A stretch of DNA of 64,000 nt from NCBI RefSeq assembly GCF_004310285.1, contig NZ_SISF01000028.1:184595-248594 (forward strand), given 5' to 3'. Source of the DNA: Agrobacterium cavarae (GTDB lineage: Bacteria; Pseudomonadota; Alphaproteobacteria; Rhizobiales; Rhizobiaceae). A program made the position numbers and the translations under genes. The notes beneath the pieces are model-generated. The model did not search any database and was not told the DNA's origin. It worked only from the letters and a program-made list of their open reading frames with translations. This document shows positions 58,902 to 64,000 of this stretch, piece after piece (the stretch's first letter is position 1; each line of letters opens with the position of its first letter).

Positions 58902-60032
58902 CTATTCAAATATGATCTTCGGCGCCGTGCGGGCGGTGCCTCTTCCAATCTCTGTCCACACCTTTTGTGCAATCTCCCTGTAGGATTGCGCCTGTGGGCC
59001 ATCCGGTTCGGAGACGACGATCGGCGTCCCGGCATCAGACGTTTCGCGGATCGACATGGTCAGAGGCACAGCACCCAGGAATGGAACGCCGATACGCTCC
59101 GCCTCGGCTTGCGCACCGCCATGGCCAAAAATGTCGTATCGCTTGCCGGTATCCGGCGCGATGAAGTAGCTCATATTCTCGATCACGCCGAGAAGGGGCA
59201 CCTCGACCTTGCGGAACATGGTGATGCCCTTGCGCGCATCGATGAGTGCCAGATCCTGAGGCGTGGAGACGATGACAGCACCTGCCAGAGGCACCTGCTG
59301 GGCGATCGTCAACTGCACGTCACCGGTGCCGGGCGGCATGTCGAGAACCAAAACGTCCAGGTCTCCCCAGACGACTTCGCGCAGCATCTGCATCAGGGCC
59401 GATTGCACCATGGGCCCGCGCCAGATCATGGCCGCTTCCTCATCCACGAGGAAACCCATGGACATGACTTTCAGGCCGTAATTTTCCATCGGCATGATGG
59501 TGCGGCCTTCGCCCTGCTTTGGTCGGCCTGATATGCCGAGAAGCCTCGGGACGGAAGGGCCGTAAATATCGGCGTCGAGAACGCCGACGCGCAAACCCAG
59601 AGCCTGCAAACCCAAAGCGAGATTGACGGCGGTGGTAGATTTTCCAACCCCACCCTTGCCGGAGGCGACCGCGATGATCGACCCGATGCCCGGAACGCCA
59701 GCCTTTGCCTGCTGCTGTGGCGCAGGTCTCGGTGCGGCCGGTGGGGCCTTTGGCGCCGGGGTATGGGAGGCGTTGCTCGGCCTGCTATTGGCGGTCAAAG
59801 CCACCACCGCTGCCTTGACGCCTGGAACGCCAAGTGTCGCCTTTTCCGCCGCAAGCCGCAGAGGTTCCAGCTCCTTGGCGCGATCTGCGGGCACGGTAAG
59901 GGAGAAGTAGGCTTTCGAATCGCTCAGAAAGATTTCCGAGACCATGCCGAGTGCGACGATGCTTTTGTCGCTCCCTGGATAGATGACCTGCTCCAGAGCC
60001 TGTTCGATCTGTTTTTTATCCGCCTGTGCCAT
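58902..60032 (-). CDS. mrp: Mrp/ApbC Fe-S cluster carrier ATPase
   Basis: A 376-residue P-loop NTPase of the Mrp/NBP35 family that delivers Fe-S clusters. N-terminal MIP18-like region (QIEQALEQVIYPGSDKSIVA) joins a Pro/Ala linker, then deviant Walker A ASGKGGVGKSTTAVNLALGL. LDADIYGPSVPRLLGISG and MPPGTGDVQLTIAQQVPLAG follow. I chose ATG 60032 (MAQADKKQIEQ) since GGGG precedes it and the conserved domain starts there; ATG 60044 and TTG 60056 are also in frame. Confidence 0.93.
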   Translation of the reverse strand: MAQADKKQIEQALEQVIYPGSDKSIVALGMVSEIFLSDSKAYFSLTVPADRAKELEPLRLAAEKATLGVPGVKAAVVALTANSRPSNASHTPAPKAPPAAPRPAPQQQAKAGVPGIGSIIAVASGKGGVGKSTTAVNLALGLQALGLRVGVLDADIYGPSVPRLLGISGRPKQGEGRTIMPMENYGLKVMSMGFLVDEEAAMIWRGPMVQSALMQMLREVVWGDLDVLVLDMPPGTGDVQLTIAQQVPLAGAVIVSTPQDLALIDARKGITMFRKVEVPLLGVIENMSYFIAPDTGKRYDIFGHGGAQAEAERIGVPFLGAVPLTMSIRETSDAGTPIVVSEPDGPQAQSYREIAQKVWTEIGRGTARTAPKIIFE

Positions 60033-60192
60033 GCCCAACCCCATCCGCTTCAGCAAGGGTTAGAGAGCCCACGCTATTCGCCAATATCAGCGCATCGGGT
60101 TTAACAGAGAAACGCATCACCGTGCAAATCGGCATGCGCCATAAGGCGCCGGGGGCCGGTCGCTACCAAGACGATCTTAATCGAAAGCGCCA

Positions 60193-61416
60193 TCAGCTTT
60201 CGTGATGGGTTGCAAAGCTCTCCGGATCGAAGATCTCACCATCGAAGAAGGTATCCGGCCCGAGAAGAAGCGGTGCGCGATCCGCCCCGACATAGACCCG
60301 CGTGTTGAGCGTTCCTTCCAGCTTCATATTCGCCGCCGGCACCGGCGCAAAGATCGGTCTCACGGCCTTGCGGAATATGTCCGGCCGGAAGACTTCGGCA
60401 GCGGCGTCTCGAACGCTCTCAGCGGCGGCGGCCTGTGGCGGGCATTCGTTCCAGCGGATCATCTGATTGAAGAACCAGAGAGCCTGGCTTTGCCATGGAA
60501 AGTTCGCAGCATTCCCACTCACGCAGAAGAAGTCGTGGCATTCCAGCAATCGGGCGGGCGAGTGCGGGATGAAACCGGATAGCGAGGCAAGAACGTGCTC
60601 GATCTCGCAGGCAAGATAGGTGGGCGAGGCTAGAAGATCGGCCAGCTCCTCCCTGTTCGCGGCAGAGGCACACCATTCGCCTGCGCGATAGAAGGCGCGC
60701 AGGATTGCGTGCAGCGTCTGCTCATTCGTGTCTGCCCACCGCCTCGAAACGGCGAGACCCTTTTCGGGCCCATTTTGCCAGATATGCGATTTGGTGGTGA
60801 CGATCCGCCCCTCCCCTTGCATCGTGACCGCGCTTCCATAGGGCTCACCCACATAGAAGCCGTCGATGCTGCCGTCTCGCAGCAGGCTTGGCATGTTGGC
60901 GGGTGCCGCTTCCATGATCGTCACATCGTCTTTGCCGATCAGCCGGGTGCTGGCGATGAGATAGAGAAGCTCGTAGGTCGATGTCGACGAGGAGTGTTCC
61001 GTGGCGAAGATCAGGGGTGGCAGGTCGGCTTTTTGACGCGCCATGGCAACGCGCGAAAGCGCACGGGCAACCGATCCTGGGTCGGGGATTTTCATACCCT
61101 GCTCGACCAGATCATCATACAACAGAGCGCTGACCACGAGCGTAGAGCCGCCGGTCGCGAGAATGAAGGGAACGATGAGATCGGCTTCAACGTCAGCCGA
61201 TGGTAGAGCGAGAGCAACCGGCAACGAGACGGATAGATGTGCGCCATCGAGTTCGGCTGAAGACCACGCGCCCAGAATTTCGCGCGGTCCGTTCATTCTG
61301 ATCAGTTCAAGGGCGACGCCTTCGTCGGCGGCAAAACCCTTTTCAAACGCTGCGACGAGAATAGCGCAGTCTACGGTAGGAGAAAACGCTGCCCTGAAGC
61401 GCCGTGTTCCTGCCAA
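60193..61416 (-). CDS. Cytosolic NrtA/CmpA/NasS-like binding protein
   Basis: A 407-residue periplasmic-binding-protein fold with the nitrate/bicarbonate NrtA-CmpA pattern: AAFSPTVDCAILVAAFEKGF at the start, then PDPGSVARALSRVAMARQKA, SIDGFYVGEPYGSAVTMQG and AREL-like C-terminal segments. There is no signal peptide or lipobox, unlike transported NrtA. That resembles NasS, the cytosolic nitrate/nitrite sensor that normally pairs with NasT, but no NasT gene is in the window. A GAGGAG ribosome-binding site 6 nt before TTG 61416 is decisive; a GTG at 61455 has no such site. Confidence 0.8.
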   Translation of the reverse strand: MAGTRRFRAAFSPTVDCAILVAAFEKGFAADEGVALELIRMNGPREILGAWSSAELDGAHLSVSLPVALALPSADVEADLIVPFILATGGSTLVVSALLYDDLVEQGMKIPDPGSVARALSRVAMARQKADLPPLIFATEHSSSTSTYELLYLIASTRLIGKDDVTIMEAAPANMPSLLRDGSIDGFYVGEPYGSAVTMQGEGRIVTTKSHIWQNGPEKGLAVSRRWADTNEQTLHAILRAFYRAGEWCASAANREELADLLASPTYLACEIEHVLASLSGFIPHSPARLLECHDFFCVSGNAANFPWQSQALWFFNQMIRWNECPPQAAAAESVRDAAAEVFRPDIFRKAVRPIFAPVPAANMKLEGTLNTRVYVGADRAPLLLGPDTFFDGEIFDPESFATHHES

Positions 61417-61491
61417 ATCAGTCTCCTCTTTGCCGAGAGATGCAGGATCACCCACACCGCCACGGATAACAACAGGAAAAAGAAAAAATCC

Positions 61492-62232
61492 CTATTTTAT
61501 CAAGCCTACCCGCAGGGCCTTGGCGACAGCCTGGGTCCGGTTGACGGTATCGAGCTTTTTTGTCGCGCGATTGAGGTAATGATTGACGGTATGCTCGGAG
61601 AGCGTGAGAATATCGGCGATCTCGGCACTTGTTTTTCCCGCCGCAGTCCAGTTGAGGCAATCGATTTCGCGGTCGGTCAATGTGTCGCTGACTCGCGAGT
61701 CCAGGCTGCGGACATGGGCGAGATGGCCATACACGTGTGCCGCCAGATAGAAGATTTCCGCCACCTCTGAGCGAGAGAAGGATGACTTGGCTCCCGAGAG
61801 CGACACCGCACCGCGCGTGCCTGTCATATCCTGAACCGGGCACCAGACCGAGTTCATCATATCGAAGCGGGCAAACAGATCTTTGAACTTGTCTGCGACA
61901 ACCGGGCGCAGACCATGACCCCTGAAGTCCTGATTGACCACGAAAGGCGCGCTCGCCTTCTTCAGAGCACTGTAGACGTTACTGTCGACGAGAAGCCCGT
62001 CATTGTCGTACTGCTGCAGCAGGTCCGCCGGCCAACTGGTGATAACTGTGCATTGCGACAGTGTCAGCGACATCTGCATGGGCAGGTTCATCACCATGAA
62101 GGCCTTCATGCCCCAGCTTTCCGTCACGCGCTTCATGAAACGGAACACATCGTACTGACTTTCCAGGCACGTCAGTTCGCAGACGCTGTCTGCCCCCATA
62201 GGAGAAAATTTTTCTGGTTCGGCGACCGGCAT
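61492..62232 (-). CDS. LuxR-type regulator with autoinducer-like domain
   Basis: A 246-residue regulator: an N-terminal autoinducer-binding-like domain and a C-terminal HTH (LTDREIDCLNWTAAGKTSAE, then HTVNHYLNRATKKLDTVNR). In the ligand-domain block SWPADLLQQYDNDGLLVDSN, Tyr and one Asp fit AHL-binding positions, but the conserved Trp is replaced by Leu and the Pro after Asp by Ser, and the later Trp is Phe-like. It may therefore not bind an AHL. No luxI gene is present. Start chosen at ATG 62232; TTG 62238 is in frame. Confidence 0.82.
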   Translation of the reverse strand: MPVAEPEKFSPMGADSVCELTCLESQYDVFRFMKRVTESWGMKAFMVMNLPMQMSLTLSQCTVITSWPADLLQQYDNDGLLVDSNVYSALKKASAPFVVNQDFRGHGLRPVVADKFKDLFARFDMMNSVWCPVQDMTGTRGAVSLSGAKSSFSRSEVAEIFYLAAHVYGHLAHVRSLDSRVSDTLTDREIDCLNWTAAGKTSAEIADILTLSEHTVNHYLNRATKKLDTVNRTQAVAKALRVGLIK

Positions 62233-62395
62233 TCGCAAGTTCTTTATAATAGGCTACATTAAGAAAGGGCCAAGAAGAAAAAGATGGCTGCTATCGTTAG
62301 CAAAATACAAGTCTAACGCAAATGAAAGTTGGTACAGGTTCGTACATCGCTTTTGCCGGGTTGTAAGCCGTTACGAAGATGAGCAAAATTCTACC

Positions 62396-63193
62396 TCAGG
62401 GGGTGGGTGCAAGCCGAAGTGCCGCGTCAGCGGAAATACGTCTCGCAATCTCTTTGACGAGCGGAGCCCAGCTTTCCAGTCGCTCCCTCGTCAACCGGTA
62501 CGCCGGGCCGGTCACCGAGATCGCGGCATAGAGCCCCGGCCTGTTCGTCTCGATCGGGACCGCGATGCACTGGATGCCTTGCTCATGCTCTTCAAGATCG
62601 AAGCCATAGCCGTGCTCGCGTATTGTCTGGATCTCCTCCAGCAGGGCCGGTACGCTGATGATCGTGTTTGGCGTGAAAGACCTCAGCGACAGGGCCTCGA
62701 CGGTTTTGAGCAACTCGTCATGCGCAAAAAGTGACAGCGCCGCCTTACCGACGCCGGTGCAATAGAGCGGCGAGGTGCGGCCGATCTGCGAATACATCCG
62801 CACCGCGTGCTTACCGTCGATCTTGTCGAGATAGATGATCTCAGAGCCGCGAATAACGCCAAGATGGACGGATTCGCCGGTCTCTTCATGCAAGGCACGC
62901 AAGTGAGGCGCCGCTACCGAGCGCAGATCGCTCCCGCTCCAGGCTTTGGCCGCGAATTTCAGCAGCCTGATCCCGGCACTATAGGATTGATCGCCGTTTT
63001 GCTCGAGAAGGCCCTCTTCCACCAAATGGGATAATTGCCTGTGCAGTGTCCCACGGGGCTGGCCGGTTTTTTTCAGGATCTCGGTAAAACGAGGCGGCTC
63101 TGGCGCCATCACCACCATCTCGAGAACGGAGATGGCTTTGCCGAGCGTGCCGGTCGAACTGTCTTTGTTTCCATCGTCACGAGAGGTGGGCAC
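62396..63193 (-). CDS. IclR-family transcription regulator
   Basis: A 265-residue IclR protein: winged-helix DNA-binding N-terminus (FTEILKKTGQPRGTLHRQLS) and C-terminal effector domain (YCTGVGKAALSLFA; GYGFDLEEHEQGIQCIAVPI). GTG start with GGAG 8 nt upstream. It is divergent from the short-chain dehydrogenase at 63315. Between them is a palindrome placed just downstream of a probable promoter, consistent with repression of the dehydrogenase. Effector unknown; sugar or aromatic-acid catabolic roles are typical. Confidence 0.93.
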   Translation of the reverse strand: MPTSRDDGNKDSSTGTLGKAISVLEMVVMAPEPPRFTEILKKTGQPRGTLHRQLSHLVEEGLLEQNGDQSYSAGIRLLKFAAKAWSGSDLRSVAAPHLRALHEETGESVHLGVIRGSEIIYLDKIDGKHAVRMYSQIGRTSPLYCTGVGKAALSLFAHDELLKTVEALSLRSFTPNTIISVPALLEEIQTIREHGYGFDLEEHEQGIQCIAVPIETNRPGLYAAISVTGPAYRLTRERLESWAPLVKEIARRISADAALRLAPTP

Positions 63194-63224
63194 CAGATTT
63201 TCTCCGAAGACCGCACGCCTGCGC

Positions 63225-63290
63225 TTGACATAGCCAGCAACAGAGGGCGATTATTCCATTTAATAAAACTTAGTTCTAAATATTGGAACT
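63225..63290 (+). promoter_or_regulatory. Promoter and IclR-type operator for the SDR gene
   Basis: TTGACA (63225-63230) and GATTAT (63249-63254), 18 bp apart, resemble a sigma-70 promoter. An imperfect inverted repeat, AGTTC...GAACT (63272-63290), lies about 12-30 bp downstream of the expected start site, ideal for repression by the divergent IclR protein. Confidence 0.45.
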
Positions 63291-63314
63291 TTCAACCTCT
63301 ATGTTGATGTCGTC

Positions 63315-64000
63315 ATGAACAGCCATTTCAGCCCGTCACCAGAATTTTCCAACAGAGGTGTTCTGATCACCGGAGGCGGATCCGGTATCGGTGCGTCCCT
63401 GGTGGAGGCATTTGTCCGCATCGGCGCAAAGGTCGCTTTCATCGATATCGATGTGCGCGCAAGCGAAGCGCTTGTCGACAAGCTTTCGCCGGGAGCCAGC
63501 ACTGCACCACTTTTCCTCAAGGCGGATTTGAGGAACCAGGCTGAACTTTCAGAGGCCGTGAAAGCGGCCGGGGACGCGCTCGGTGGTATCAGAGTTCTGA
63601 TCAATAACGCCGCCTGGGACGACCGACACGATATCGACACCGTCACCAGCGACTATTGGGATGCGAACCAAGCCGTTAATCTGAAGCAGGTCTTCTTCGT
63701 CACGCAAGCCGCACTCCCCTATCTGAGAAAAGAACCGGGCGCCTCCATCATCAATTTCTCGTCGATTTCCTATCTGCTCAATATGGGCGAGCTACCTGCC
63801 TATACGGCGGCCAAGGCGGGCATTATCGGATTGACGAAGAGCCTTGCGGGCCGGCTTGGGCCTGAAAACATCCGCGTCAACGCCATCCTGCCCGGCATGA
63901 TCGTGACCGAGCGACAGAAGGATCTCTGGCTCACCGACGAGGCCATCACCCATACCGTCAACCGACAGTGCCTCAAGCGGACCTTGACCAGTGAGGACCT
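63315..64000 (+). CDS. Short-chain dehydrogenase/reductase, 3' end beyond window
   Basis: About 228 residues are visible, open at the right edge. The NAD(P)-binding motif is LITGGGSGIGASLVEAFVRI and NNAAWDD holds the NNA. Ser is in INFSSISYLLNM and Tyr-x-x-x-Lys in PAYTAAKAGIIGLTKSLAG. Asp after the beta-2 strand (IDIDVR) suggests NAD over NADP. Together with the divergent IclR regulator, a sugar or sugar-acid dehydrogenase role is plausible, but substrate is not shown. Confidence 0.92.
   Translation, partial: MNSHFSPSPEFSNRGVLITGGGSGIGASLVEAFVRIGAKVAFIDIDVRASEALVDKLSPGASTAPLFLKADLRNQAELSEAVKAAGDALGGIRVLINNAAWDDRHDIDTVTSDYWDANQAVNLKQVFFVTQAALPYLRKEPGASIINFSSISYLLNMGELPAYTAAKAGIIGLTKSLAGRLGPENIRVNAILPGMIVTERQKDLWLTDEAITHTVNRQCLKRTLTSED

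Overview
The window is a chromosomal stretch from an alphaproteobacterium, most likely a Rhizobiaceae member of the Agrobacterium/Rhizobium group. Signs are the GC-rich coding bias, BA14K-type proteins, a GbcAB-type glycine-betaine demethylating pair, the split F0 operon (atpI-B-E-F'-F without F1 genes), a polyprenyl synthase upstream of a TPR protein, ispE and moaB, and three methyl-accepting chemotaxis proteins (MCPs). I see no rRNA, tRNA, insertion sequence, prophage or CRISPR array. Nearly all genes are chromosomal housekeeping or ordinary accessory genes.

Layout. 1-1755 (minus, running off the left edge) is the most unusual object: a protein made from its first residue of eight-residue repeats, grouped into 399-bp units that alternate as 798-bp pairs. 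A 1.3-kb AT-rich gap follows. 3-11 kb holds an MCP, a TlyA-RNA methyltransferase pair, an acyl-CoA dehydrogenase/enoyl-CoA hydratase operon behind a palindromic LiuR-like site, and a ZntB/CorA transporter. 11.9-15.8 kb carries two BA14K secreted proteins and gbcAB behind three helically phased GCGACA repeats. 16-27 kb holds Sua5, a D-2-hydroxyacid dehydrogenase, ubiA, cfa, tex and purD. 27-33 kb has a Cache-type MCP and divergent glyS/glyQ. 33-39 kb holds lemA, an EPSP-synthase-like gene and two tandem DUF2207 proteins.

39-48.9 kb is a syntenic-looking block: S49 peptidase, TrmN6-like methyltransferase, DUF2007, polyprenyl diphosphate synthase, TPR protein, ispE, moaB, a small glycosyltransferase, a PA0069-type radical SAM gene split by an in-frame TAG, and rnhB. 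A third MCP sits between rnhB and the F0 operon (51.3-54.0 kb). Then come a SleB-type cell-wall hydrolase, the corA-kup ion-transport operon, the Fe-S carrier gene mrp, a cytosolic NrtA/NasS-like binding protein, a LuxR-type regulator, and an IclR regulator divergent from a short-chain dehydrogenase that runs off the right edge.

The best candidates for something undescribed are the octapeptide-repeat protein, the interrupted radical SAM gene, the atypical EPSP-synthase-like enzyme embedded between lemA and DUF2207 genes, and the NasS-like protein paired with a LuxR regulator rather than NasT. Starts were moved inward from the longest open frame wherever a ribosome-binding site or family alignment favoured a later codon.
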